Source: Spisula solida
Taxonomy: Eukaryota; Mollusca; Bivalvia; Venerida; Mactridae
Direction of reading: 5' to 3'
NCBI GenBank assembly: GCA_947247005.1
Contig: OX365952.1
Span: forward strand, 29,514,222 to 29,578,221
Length of the DNA stretch: 64,000 nucleotides
In this document: positions 36,758 through 49,327 of the stretch, one piece after another
Layout of the letters: each line of letters opens with the position of its first letter
How positions within the stretch are numbered: the first letter of the stretch is position 1
Program-made: the position numbers and the translations under genes
The notes under the pieces: generated by a model
Told to the model about the DNA's origin: nothing
The model's input: the letters and a program-made list of their open reading frames with translations, nothing else
Database searches by the model: none

Positions 36758-39126
36758 GTATCCATATCATTGCTAGTGTGTAAGTCTAGAACATTGTGAG
36801 TGTCTTATACTGATTTTGATACAATTTTCCTGGATTTAGTATTGGAGATAGTCAGATAGAGCATTGTTGTAAATCCGAGACATTAATAAGTGACCCATTA
36901 CTGATCTACATTTTGCTTCAGACAGAGAATATAGTCCTGACCATAGCAGGTATATATTGTGATGGCAGTCTAATCCCATGGCACTTCTCTTGCATGGACA
37001 TCTCCCTTTATTACATATTGATTCATTTCCAGTATAAGATTAGGGCTTTATGCTCTCCATTTTGTCCAATAAAATTCTATCCATGAATACCACAGATCCG
37101 GATCTTCGTCAAAATCTAATTATCCAATGGTTTTAAATTCGCTCCTTGTTCTTATTGCGATTATTGAATCTTAGTTGGTAAATTGCTGTCCCATGTCGGC
37201 TTAAAATATTTTCAGAATAATTGAGAGTGACCCTTTTTGTATGGCGTCATTATTAAATAATCTGATTGGGTTCTGGTGGTATTCTATGTAAGGCATGCTG
37301 AAATTGATTCTCTGCCTGCTAATAACTGAATGAACAAAAAATGTCTTGGCTATAGTGATGTGTTCTCTGTCATCACAAAGAAGTTAGCAATTTAAGATCT
37401 TCATGGTAATATAATGCTAGAAGTTCTATGTAATGTTGTAGGTAGGTGGAAGACAGACTATCACACAGCATGTCAGGGTTCAAAGGGGATGAAAGGGTCA
37501 AGTTTTACTGTGGACCATAATGAAAATTGGTTTGCCAATTATGTTATCCGCAGAAAATAAAGACGTTATTATTATTATTATACTATCCTGTACTCTAATT
37601 GACATTTATTTATTACTTAGTTCCAAGAATACTGGTCGTTCAACTGCCAGATCAGACTGAAAATAGTCTTTAAAATGGCGTGAAATCTAATGTCAAAATC
37701 TGCATTTTATCATATGAAACACTGAGCACTCACTATGTGTGTCACTGTTGATTGGAATCTGAATATAGCAATTGTGCTGTATAATCTTTGATGTCCGGTA
37801 TCTCCATGATGGTGACAGGGGTTGTTGATGATCTAGCTAATGGAACATTTTGACATGTGTCAGTTCTTCTGCCATTCTAGCGTACTCTCCTCCCATTGCA
37901 TTTAGCTTGTGTTATATATGCATCATTGCCTCACTGACTGCTACATTGATGGAGATTTGATGATGATGAGGATGATTGTAGAACTTTTGTTTCTGTGTGT
38001 CACCGCCTTGTGTTAAAGAAAATCTTGTTCCTTACACAAATGATCTGGAAAATGCTGTTGCTATAATGTCATATAAGAGTGTCCTATTAATCTTAAATCT
38101 ATATATAATGTGCTACCAAAACTTCTAATCTTACTTCTGTCACTTTGGATTAACAATTCCTACATTATTTTGTCTTACTTTTCTCACAATTCTAAGAAAT
38201 GTTAAATGTTTTATATACTATATTTGCACAATAAGTTTGTAATTGTTTGATACACATAGAGTGTGAGATATGGAAGCTGTGAAACTAATCTCCGTGATTC
38301 ATGTTTCTGTTTTAATAGCTTAGATGCAATCTTCTATAGAAACTACAACACTACATGCATGGTGAATATACAAGGGATGTTTTTGATACTCATGTTTGGT
38401 ACTCAAACTTGTTTATGTATTATGCCCCCTGCGCAGCAAGTTTTAAGTGGCGGTATACTGATTGCAGCTTGCCTTTCACAGGTGATGTGACTTACTTTAA
38501 TATGAAGTAATGCATAAATACTGTAGCGCACAGACAATCCAAAGCCACACAGAAACGACATCAGCGCCTAGCCATCCACCCAAGAGTCAGACATAGAACA
38601 AACCATCCACATCCCCATAAATGGATATTTCAAGCAAGCCTATATACTCACTCCGCAATGAATGACACACAGTGGACTTGGAATTCTGTGCATAATTAGC
38701 CATAAAGGGAGGAAACTGCTATTATATTGCACACACTGATTTTGGCCATAATGCTAGCTCTCTGTCTATCTGTCTCAAGGTTTAACGTCTGTCTTTCATG
38801 ACGATACCCTCACCTATGCAACCACTATCGATGGCTGACCATCAGTTTTGTTGTCTTCAATTGATCTTCTGCCTTCCTTCAATCATTACTGCTATTTGTA
38901 TACAACTAGTGGACTAAACGCTTCCAAATTCTTGCACGTTTTCATCATTCCAACAGTTTCAGTAGGTGTCTTTCCTATTCCCGCACATGTAGCGTTGCCA
39001 AGGATACTGTTAATTGTCATATAAGATGGCCGATTATTCTTTAATTCAACTGCTACCAAGTTGATCCTTTTGATAATGAAGTTTCATGTGTATTGAATGA
39101 AAAATAAATAATTATTGAGCATTTTT
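36758..39126. other. Unannotated sequence, probably intronic
   Basis: No convincing exon was found. Around 38420-38460 TATGCCCCCTGCGCAGCAAG suggests another dispersed repeat edge. The stretch 38525-38650 is unusually C/A-rich (CCACACAGAAACGACATC) and unlike its surroundings, but has no open frame with splice sites that I could defend. Confidence 0.35.
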
Positions 39127-39655
39127 AGCTCACCTGCCACAAAGTGGCAAGGTGAGCTTTTGTGATTGTTTTTTGTCCGTTGTCCGTCTGTCAGTCTGTC
39201 AGTCTGTCCGTCAGTTAGACTTTTCACCATTAACACTCTAGCACTTTCAATTTTGCTTTGATCTTCATCAAACTTGGTCAGTAGTTGTACCTCAATGAAA
39301 TCTAGGCCAAGTTCGAAGTTGGGTTATGTGGGGTCAAAAACTAGGTCAAAAGGTCAAAAAATAGGAAAACCTGGTTAACACTCTTGAGGCCACATTTTTG
39401 CTTTATTCTTCATCAACTTTGGTCAAAATGTTTGTCTTGATGACCTTAAGGTCACATTCGAAATTGGGTCATGTGGGGTCAAAAACTAGGTCAAAAGGTC
39501 AAATAATAGGAAAACCTGGTTAACACTCTTGAGGCCACATTTTTGCTTTATTCTTCATCAACTTTGGTCAAAATGTTTGTCTTGATGACCTTAAGGTCAA
39601 GTTCAAAGTTTGACCATGTTTAGCTGGTGAGCGCCTAAGGATCTAAGATTCTCTT
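39127..39655 (+). repeat. Complete AGCTCACC-family repeat
   Basis: The left terminus is a near-perfect hairpin (39127-39158): AGCTCACCT pairs with AGGTGAGCT, and GCCAC pairs with GTGGC around an AAA loop, with one bulged A. Pyrimidine-rich TGTCCGTCTGTCAGTCTGTC follows. The body holds two near-identical ~145-bp units (around 39340-39600) and the end reads GGTGAGCGCCTAAGG then GATTCTCTTGT. This is the best reference for the family in the window. Confidence 0.85.
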
Positions 39656-42600
39656 GTATAATTTTGTGATCAACCCTCGTACCACGCCACCAAATTCATG
39701 AAGTATAAAATAGACATGATGTTATGTAGGGGAAGCAACTGTGTTTTGTATGTGTTTTCTGTGTATATACTTTGTCATATTACACTACTGACATTCGTCC
39801 TGCGTTCCATTAATCATGCTGTGGAGACTCGACTAATTATGTAATGAACACTTATTAGGTGATTTATCTGGCTTTGCAATTAAAATGTTTATACTTGTCC
39901 ATTTTGATGAAGAGATTTGAGCGAAAAACTGTAGTGATTACAGTATTGTAGTTGGATTGCATTACAGGATGGTTTGAACATTATTGACGGCAGGTGACAA
40001 TGAAGGCAGTTTTTAGAGGGGAGATTATGGCACTTGCCTCTCTTAGCGTCACTGAAGGTTGGGTGGAGTGACGTTTTAATGATGATTTTAGCTGTCCGTT
40101 GAGTCCCTTGTCGTAAGATTTGCTTCTCGTATTTATGGAGAACACTATTCTCTCGGGACAAACAAAAGCGTATGAAAATAGAAGAATTGTTATATTGGAG
40201 GCTTTGTGTATATTGATTTTGCATTTGCTAAGACATTTTATGGTACTATTTAGCTTTCCAGGCAAGCATTGGATACATTTGTTGTTTATATGTATTCTAA
40301 ACTCTTGTGAAATGAAGGCATATTAATTATCACGAATTTTCTGTGGTGCCAAATTATTTTCATCAGTTATTGTGACATGTGATGAGAAACTCGCCTACAT
40401 TTTGAGTCCCTTTCCCTGTATCCTGTATTTCTGTAATGAACTAATATGGGGTTTTCAACATGCCTAGTTTATTTTTTCAGTTTCAGCATTATAGGAGATT
40501 ATCCCATGGTGTCCCATTTGATGTTATAATGTCCATTATTTCACAATCTTAATATGGAAGTACTGTGTTTTTGCATGAAATGAATGCCATGCCAACCGTT
40601 GACAGGTAATGAATTCTGCATTTTCACCACAAAACCTTGGAATATGTGAAGTTTTTGACAGGCATATTTTCTGCTTCTATTTGTTATAGGTTTCTATTTC
40701 ATATTTTGCGCTCTAATGGGTTTTATTCCTGAATTATTTCATTTCTGTTCCACATAAAAAACCTTTCAGAAAGAGGGAAAATGACAAATGGACTGATGTG
40801 CGATTAATAATTCATAGTATAATTTGTACCTGGTTGCGTCCCAATGGTAACCATGGCAGTTTGAGAATGTCATAAAACATGAAATATCCTGTCATCCAAG
40901 TCCTGTACTAACACCCTGTAGAAAGTCAAAATTAATTGACTTTGTGATGAACTTAATACAGCGTGACTAGTAAATATTTGATGTTGATGGTAGCCAGGCT
41001 AGGCTTGTAATGGATAGTCTATGATGTTATGCCCATAAAATTCTGAATTATACAAATTCTTGTACCGCATAGGGACTAGAACCATAAATTGTTATCAGTC
41101 AACGGCTTAACGCAAAACTGCTGTTACTCTCTGAATCTGGGAGATGAAGTAAGGACAGTGCTGCATATTTCCATCAGTCCATATATCACAAATATTTTGT
41201 TCATTTCTACAGACATAGTGGTGTTTGTCTATATGTTAGAGAATGGTGGAGAGTGAGAAATGCCACCGGTTCATTAGTACACTTAGTAAACGCTTGATTA
41301 CTGAGATGTTTGCGTGACATGAAAATCTGAAATCATATTTCACCCCAAAACTCCACACGACATTGGTGACAACTTTCTTTTAAGTTGATCAGTTTCTTGT
41401 AAGGTCTCCGTGTAACAGCCACTACCCCATTGGTGTTTTCTATAAAACCTTTGTGGCCAGCTTGACTGGTGGTCATACACACTGATTACGGTATTGCATG
41501 CTGTCGACTGTCTACTGCTGGAGATTTAATATCCCCTGTAGTTGATAGCAGTGATTCCTTCTGCTTCAATGAATGTTAACTATTAATTCACGGGAAGAGC
41601 TATGCCACTTAAAATTGTTAATGCTTTCCGTACTGTCATAGTAATCTCCTTGTCTTAGGAGCAAACAAACCTCTCCACTGTGTGCTTACACAAACACTCT
41701 GTCAGTAATGTGCTCATAACATCACATCATATGTTGTGGATCAGGATTTTGTCAATTATTTCATGATTTATGGCCGGTAAATTATGGTTGAAATAAAAAC
41801 AAATTGTATTGTCATAACTTTAATTGTATTCCCTGTTGTTTGATTGCATTTAATGTTGTTTGAATACTTGCTTGTTTTATCATTAATAACGGATGACACT
41901 AACAAATTTGAAGTTTCTAACTGAAATGTTTGTTGAGCACTACACTTGAGATTCCTGTGGCTTAAATAATCATTTTCACAGGAAGTGATGACCTAATGAG
42001 TTATTGTCCATGAATAATTAAGGACTACTCGGGTGAATGCCTTGATGTTTAAATGATGCTAACGCAGAAACGACTGAGTGCCTCAACCAAGGGACCTCCA
42101 TCAGGGATCTATCGATCTGTAGTCAAGAATGTTGTCCACAATACCACCATGCAACCGGATTCTAATTTAACCTGTATTACCAGAGCTGTTGCCCTTGAAA
42201 TGATGAAATTTTGCTTTTGTTGCTAATATCTCTAAAAAGTATTTAAGTTACAATCGTCAAACTTTAAAGAAATATTAGTCATTCTATGTACTTATGGTCC
42301 TTTGCATGTTTGAAGAGTCTTATTCCAACCAAATTTAGTTATTGATTGGAAAACATTTTGCCCTGTCATTCATTGACATGGTAGAATTGATCTACTTATC
42401 TAAAAATCAATAAGGGGTCATTTACTAATGCTGAACAACCTTCGTGTAAAGTTTGAGCATAAAAGGTGATGAAACCGGATGATTAGTTCTGACTTGTAAT
42501 AAAAGTTGATAACAGTTTGTTTGTCTGTAGATGATGCATTCTATGTTCACTGTCTATATAGATGGTAGGTATATATTAGTACATGGGAATGTTCCATATA

Positions 42601-43735
42601 TAGTTTATTTGTTACTGTCATCACTAGTTGACAGTTATTGGTGTATGAAACACTAACTGTGTTCTGGGAACACTATATACATGATTACTCACAGTCCTAT
42701 ACACTCGGCTGATCAGTAATTCACTTACTGCATTCTCTGCCTGCCTGTCTGTACCACTTTGTTCCCTATGATTAGTCCCTTAGTCCCTTCCCAGTGGACC
42801 CTAACCTCACAAGTTCACACTTGCTACTTTATATTGTCCATTATATATTGAAAAGTATAAAGTATAATATGTATTTAATGTAATTTACCAGTATATGGTT
42901 TTTAGATTGAAATCGTATTCACCATTTGTCTGATACCGGTCGTCACGTTAACACTGTTATCATGTGTAATAAGCTGGAAATTTGTGATAATTCTCAACTT
43001 CCGTTGCTAATAAAAATGATATTCATTCTGTCGTAACCAGGATTTATTTATGAGTCGTTGATGCTGGCCTAGACTTTTAATGTTCTATTGAGTGGTTCAT
43101 TTACATTATTTTTGTGAAATCTATTATTCATTTACCAATGCATTAACATGTTTTCTATGCTTCAATGAACATATTAATGAGTAAATTGATATATTTCATA
43201 GTAATATTCACTACATAATTCCTGAATAAACTCTATAGATGAGGGATCCAATGTCGGGTATTCATGTATACAACCTCTTTGTGCTAATTGAAAGTAAATA
43301 CGCTACACTGAAATATTTATGAGTTTGTTATTTGGAAATTATGAATATTCATCAGTATGATATTGCAGGCAGCTTGTAGTGCGCTCATGTTGCATAAATA
43401 TTATATGATCCCTTGTATATGGAATGCTCATGAAAGTAACACACTCTAGTCTCATCAATTATACATAACTCTATAAAATCAAAAGAGGATGAAATTAGTT
43501 TTGAAAGCGTTTTATGTTCGTTTTTTGATCCGGTTTCTGATAAACACTAGAACTGGTATTTATAATCGGATCTATGGGATATTTATTTCAACTCGGGGAG
43601 AATATTTGTTTTACTAGCCTAATACATTATTAGGTCCTGTTATTGACCCATTCATTAAATGTACAAACCATCAAAATAAAGTGCTCCTCATATTATAGTA
43701 AACTTGTCTCTTCATATCATTCTCTCCATGCTTAT
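39656..43735. other. Unannotated sequence, probably intronic
   Basis: About 4 kb of unique-looking AT-rich DNA. The frames at 39889-40224, 39981-40265 and 40120-40326 overlap on opposite strands without splice support and are taken as chance. Confidence 0.4.
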
Positions 43736-46036
43736 ACACTTGGTTGATGTAGCTATGGTGACCAACGTCTGGTATACTGCACATACTTTGATAGGGATCA
43801 ACACTTGGTTGATGTAGCTATGGTGACCAAGGTCTGGTATACTGCACATACTTTGATAGGGAATAACACTTGGTTGATGTAGCTATGGTGACCAAGGTCT
43901 GGTATACTGCACATACTTTGATAGGGATCAACACTTGGTTGATGTAGCTATGGTGACCAAGGTCTGGTATACTGCACATACTTTGATAGAGATCAACACT
44001 TGGTTGATGTAGCTATGGTGACCAAGGTCTGGTATACTGCACAAACTTTGATAGGGATCAACACTTGGTTGATGTAGTTATGGTGACCAAGGTCTGGTAT
44101 ACTGCACATACTTTGATAGGGATCAACACTTGGTTGATGTAGCTATGGTGACCAACGTCTGGTATACTGCACATACTTTGATAGGGATCAACACTTGGTT
44201 GATGTAGCTATGGTGACCAACGTCTGGTATACTGCACATACTTTGATAGGGATCAACACTTGGTTGATGTAGCTATGGTGACCAACGTCTGGTATACTGC
44301 ACAAACTATGATAGGGATCAACACTTGGTTGATGTAGCTATGGTGACCAACGTCTGGTATACTGCACATACTTTGATAGGGATCAACACTTGGTTGATGT
44401 AGTTATGGTGACCAACGTCTTGTATACTGCACATACTTTGATAGGGATCAACACTTGGTTGATGTAGCTATGGTGACCAAGGTCTTGTATACTGCACATA
44501 CTTTGATAGGGATCAACACTTGGTTGATGTAGCTATGGTGACCAAGGTCTTGTATACTGCACAAACTTTGATAGGGATCAACTCTTGGTTGATGTAGCTA
44601 TGGTGACCAAGGTCTTGTATACTGCACAAACTTTGATAGAGACCAACACTTGGTTGATGTAGTTATGGTGACCAAGGTCTGGTATACTGCACATACTTTG
44701 ATAGGGATCAACACTTGGTTGATGTAGCTATGGTGACCAAGGTCTTGTATACTGCACATACTTTGATAGGGATCAACACTTGGTTGATGTAGCTATGGTG
44801 ACCAAGGTCTGGTATACTGCACATACTTTGATAGGGATCATCACTTGGTTGATGTAGCTATGGTGACCAAGGTCTGGTATACTGCACAAACTTTGATAGG
44901 GATGAACACTTGGTTGATGTAGCTATGGTGACCAAGGTCTGGTATACTGCACAAACTTTGATAGGGATCAACACTTGGTTGGTGTAGCTATGGTGACCAA
45001 GGTCTGGTAAACTGCACAAACTTTGATAGGGACCAACACTTGGTTGATGTAGCTATGGTGACCAAGGTCTGGTAAAGTGCACAAACTTTGATAGGGACGA
45101 ACACTTGGTTGGTGTAGCTATGGTGACCAAGGTCTTGTATACTGCACAAACTTTGATAAGGATCAACACTTGGTTGATGTAGCTATGGTGACCAAGGTCT
45201 TGTATACTGCACAAACTTTGATAGGGATCAACACTTGGTTGGTGTAGCTATGGTGACCAAGGTCTGGTATACTGCACAAACTTTGATAGGGAATAACACT
45301 TGGTTGATGTAGCTATGGTGACCAAGGTCTGGTATACTGCACATACTTTGATAGGGATCAACACTTGGTTGGTGTAGCTATGGTGACCAAGGTCTAGTAT
45401 ACTGCACAAACTTTGATAGGGATCAACACTTGGTTGGTGTAGCTATGGTGACCAAGGTCTGGTATACTGCACAAACTTTGATAGAAACCAACACTTGGTT
45501 GATGTAGCTATGGTGACCAAGGTCTGGTATACTGCACACACTTTGATAGGGATCAACACTTCGTCCCTTTGGGAATAACGCTTGGTTGATGAAGCTATGG
45601 TGACCAAGGTCTGGTATACTGCACATACTTTGATAGGGATCAACACTTGGTTGGTGTAGCTATGGTGACCAAGGTCTAGTATACTGCACATACTTTGATA
45701 GGGATCAACACTTGGTTGGTGTAGCTATGGTGACCAAGGTCTGGTATACTGCACAAACTTTGATAGAAACCAACACTTGGTTGATGTAGCAATGGTGACC
45801 AAGGTCTGGTATACTGCACAAACTTTGATAGGGATCAACACTTGGTTGATGTAGCTATGGTGACCAAGGTCTGGTATACTGCACAAACTTTGATAGGGAT
45901 CAACGCTTGGTTGATGTAGCTATGGTGACCAACGTCTGGTATACTGCACACACTTTGATAGGGATCAACGCTTGGTTGATGTAGCAATGGTGACCAAAAT
46001 CTGGTATACTGCACAAACTTTGATAGGGCCCAACAC
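43736..46036. repeat. Minisatellite, 65-bp unit, about 35 copies
   Basis: The unit is CACTTGGTTGATGTAGCTAT, GGTGACCAAGGTCTGGTATA, CTGCACATACTTTGATAGGG, ATCAA. The period is exact (TGGTTGATGT at 43741, 43806, 43871). Left copies favour CATACTTTG and middle/right copies CAAACTTTG, showing local homogenisation. One irregular join at about 45562-45590 holds a shortened unit (CTTCGTCCCTTTGGG). This is the largest array in the window. Confidence 0.97.
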
Positions 46037-46644
46037 ACTTTTCTTGTTTCCCTTAAGTCAGCTATGCATAACTGATGAAAAAAACCTAGTGCAAATATTC
46101 AAATATCATCTAGTCTGGTACTAAACATTGATTCTAACCCGATCTGCGGATTAATCCATTAAACAAAGAGCAGACCTGGCCATGTTTTATTACCCCCATA
46201 AAACATGGTAACAAATTGGCTGTTACAATTTACGCCCCGTGTCACATGACCTATTTATGAATGAATGAACGTAAACTTTATAGTTAATATTTTAACGGAC
46301 CGCGAGTTTCACGAGAATCCAGTGTTACAGCTATGACGCATCTATTTTTAGAAACTCCAATATACTCTCGAAATTAAGATTCATAAAAATTTCTGATAAT
46401 CAATTCATTTATATTTTTCATTTCATGACATAGATACACTATACTCGTGTTATTAAAATTGTTTCAATTTTTAAAATGTGTGTTTTCCTTCAGAAAATTA
46501 CGAAGGTCGTTTTCATTAACGAGGGAGGTAATTGTACAAGCTAATAAGCCACTCAATTTTAGCGTGGAATTAGGTTCAATGTCAAATGGGTGAAAATGGA
46601 ATGCGCGCAGTTAAATAGTGCGGGGTATTATCGTATTTAGAATC
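46037..46644. other. Unannotated AT-rich sequence
   Basis: No feature was recognised between the 65-bp array and the palindrome. Confidence 0.4.
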
Positions 46645-46809
46645 GAAATAAAAACTGTTCTTGTATTTTGTCGGTGAATAAAACACGGGCACTCGTTCGG
46701 ATGCGGAAAATTTAATCACTCGTGCTACGCACTCGTGATTTAATTTTTCCGCATCCGAACTCCTGCCCATGTTTTATTCACCGACAAAATACGCGAACAG
46801 ATTTTTATT
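46645..46809. mobile_element. 165-bp palindrome (fold-back element)
   Basis: Two ~80-nt arms pair around a TAC centre near 46727. The arms carry TATTTTGTCGGTGAATAAAA, ATGCGGAAAATTTAATCAC and their complements, with only scattered mismatches (for example TC opposite TC near the centre, CACTCGTT opposite ACTCCTG). No terminal duplication was found. It would form a long hairpin as DNA or RNA. It is probably a MITE-like fold-back element. Confidence 0.75.
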
Positions 46810-48564
46810 TCTTAAACATTTCATGGGATACATAATTATGGCATGACACAATGTTGTCATTTTGTAGGTAACTGATTAGCCAACCAACTGTTGTACGGTT
46901 GTGCCGTTATCAGGATGATATGACTTGCCAATCTCATGATTACTGTCATAGTGACTTTAAGCACAAAGTCATATCATTGCTTATGTGCACTCTCACATTA
47001 TGTAGGAAATCATGAGATATAATGTTGAGTTTCTACATGTATTATATACATGACTGTGGTGGTATGTTTGTAATCAATGTTTTATCCTTAGGCGTTTTAC
47101 AAAATGTCTAACATTTTGCTGTCAACCTGTCAATATTATTGAACATACAGTTGATTTAATTGAAGTCAACACTTTCTACTTGTAGAAATTTAATTATGGG
47201 ATAATTGGCCTTTTTCAAGTTAGGAGCTATTTTTATCTACATCCAGTGTGTCTTTGTCCTTGACTAGTTTTGAAGTTGTTCTGTTACCGTATTTGCGAAA
47301 ATATATGATAATTTTTTATAGTCTTTTTTGCATACTAATTTGTCCTGGCCCTTTGTTAAATAAAGTGATCATATTACAAATTGTAACGAATCTTTTACTT
47401 ATATTTGTTAACAGTTTCACATAGTTAATGAAAAATCTTGTCAAATTCATGCTGAAGATAGTACATGAAAAATCTTGTAAAAATCATGCTGAAGATAGTA
47501 CATGAAAAATCTTGTAAAAATCATGTTTTTTGTTTTTTTCAAACTGACAATATTTTTCAAACTGACCAATTTTATATTTGTGTTGTAAACTTTGCTCCAT
47601 ATTTGCCTAATGGTAAGTTAACAGTCTGTCTTCCTTTTGCCGAGCTTATCCTTAGAATTCAGCAATGTTCACCTAATGACCCATGTCTAGCCTTATACTA
47701 AAAGGAAGAAATTGTCCTTTCTCTCCCTGAGTAATCAAATTCCGTTGCTGAAAATGGCATGTATGTATTGTATTGAAAAAGTAGCAAACAGTTCTAGGGC
47801 CATTCAATGGGTAGAAGGTGACCACGCTATTGATGGACATCTGATTGGTTTGTTTCACCGAGGGCTAGTACATGTTGCTGTAGTTATATTTTGTTTTTTG
47901 TTGGTAATAGGATATTAACTAGACTTTATAGGAGTTCTCAGGAGACGGTCCTGAATGATCGTTGGTTCTTGTTATAAAATGTTCTCACTATTACTGGGGC
48001 TTGTTCCTGATGTAAATATCTCCCCTAATTATTGAATATTTTACATACATCTTTGATCAATCACAGAAATGTTTATTTTCTGAAAGTTTTGGGCTCGATG
48101 ATATAAAAGTATGAAAATAAAAAATCTTATGGATACATAGTATGTTGTCTAGTACAGAAATAAACATGTGAACCTAACCTTTATGCATGAATATATTACA
48201 AGGTTCTTGCATCTTCCTGATACTCCCGCTTATGAAAAAACAACCGGGGTTATAAATTTAAAGTAAGACAATATGTCGGCTGTTAGATTATGCTAATAGA
48301 AGGTTGAGGATCTAGTCAATTTCTGTATACTATACCAGGCAAGTAAATTTTTTCATAGAACTAGTTACTTTATTAAGGTCACTCACCGGAACAACAGGTA
48401 ATGTTCAAAAGTTAATTTCAATGCCTGTAGTTATGTGTGATGTGTTAGGAGTGTGGAATTGTGTGTATGTCAGTTTCTCTAAACAGTGAGTGTTTATCAT
48501 GTAAAGTACAACTTCGCCCATTATGTTCAGTAGGGTCTGAATTATAACCATGGGCTTTCCATAT
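46810..48564. other. Unannotated AT-rich sequence
   Basis: The phrase GTACATGAAAAATCTTGTAAA with ATCATGCTGAAGATA recurs at about 47425-47525 as a short ~38-bp tandem (three partial copies). No exon was recognised. Confidence 0.4.
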
Positions 48565-49327
48565 TTAGCTCGGCTTTTCAAAGAAAAAGTCTGCTATTGT
48601 TGTGACGGGATCGTGGGCATCAGCGTGTGTGAGTTGATCAAGAGTCATTTTCTCAAAGACATCACCTTGAAACTCAACACAGTAATTCACCAGCACATAG
48701 GGAGTTCATACTAACAAGGCTGGTAACTCTGTGACCTATATATATCAGGCCTCAATGAATCCACTCATCCGCTCGTCCTGCACATTATCTTCCTTCTTTA
48801 TTTATATAGCAGGACAAGTAAGATTTTGGGGTTTTCTTCTTTGTCTATATTGCAGGACGAGTGCTTTTAAAATATTTGTTGAGGCCTGTATATGGAGTTA
48901 TCTGCCCTTGTTTGGACTAAGTACATAGAAATAGTGACAAATTTTACACGTAAACTGAATTTTCTCAAAAACTTTTAAAGCTTTTAACTTGAAAGTCAAT
49001 GCTCTTTTGGAATGTGTTGACTTTCATCTACTGACAAGAGGAAACAAATCTATCCAGCATTTTATAAAAGTTATTCCCCATTTCTGACTGAATTTCTACA
49101 AAAACAATGTCAATTTCTCAAAGATTATCTACGGTATCCACTTGAAACTCAACATAGTTATTCACCATCTCAGGGGGGCACTGACAAGGCTGGCTACCCT
49201 GTGACCTATATTTCCTAGTTATCTGCCCTTGTTAATCTTTTCTGGAATTTTCTGTCATAGATGAGCAAGGGTACTATCAAGTACGAGAAAGTCGAGAGGC
49301 CAGCACTCACAGGGGTGCTCTTGTTTT
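48565..49327 (+). repeat. AGCTCGAC-family interspersed repeat, copy C, carrying a MITE
   Basis: It starts TTTAGCTCGGCTTTTCAAAG and ends GGTGCTCTTGTT. The family phrase GTGACCTATA...GGAGTTATCTGCCCTTG is split by the MITE at 48746-48888. Removing the MITE and one TATAT restores the phrase seen in copy B near 20898-20930 with one mismatch. Confidence 0.75.
48746..48888 (+). mobile_element. 143-bp hAT-like MITE, copy 1
   Basis: Ends are inverted (CAGGCCTCAA ... TTGAGGCCTG) with a 5-bp direct duplication TATAT (48741-48745, 48889-48893). It contains three GCAGGAC(A/G)AG words, one inverted. A CAG-starting terminus with a 5-bp duplication fits some hAT-group elements. A reverse-oriented copy is at 53170-53313. 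Confidence 0.85.

Noticed and set aside
38525..38660. C/A-rich stretch that looks exon-like
   Set aside because: No frame with believable splice borders, and it lies close to a dispersed repeat edge.
39889..40326. Three overlapping frames on both strands near 40 kb
   Set aside because: Mutually overlapping, no splice sites, no recognisable motifs.
45423..46038. Minus-strand periodic frames in the 65-bp array
   Set aside because: The period is not a multiple of three. Frames come from the 195-bp triple period and are short and overlapping.
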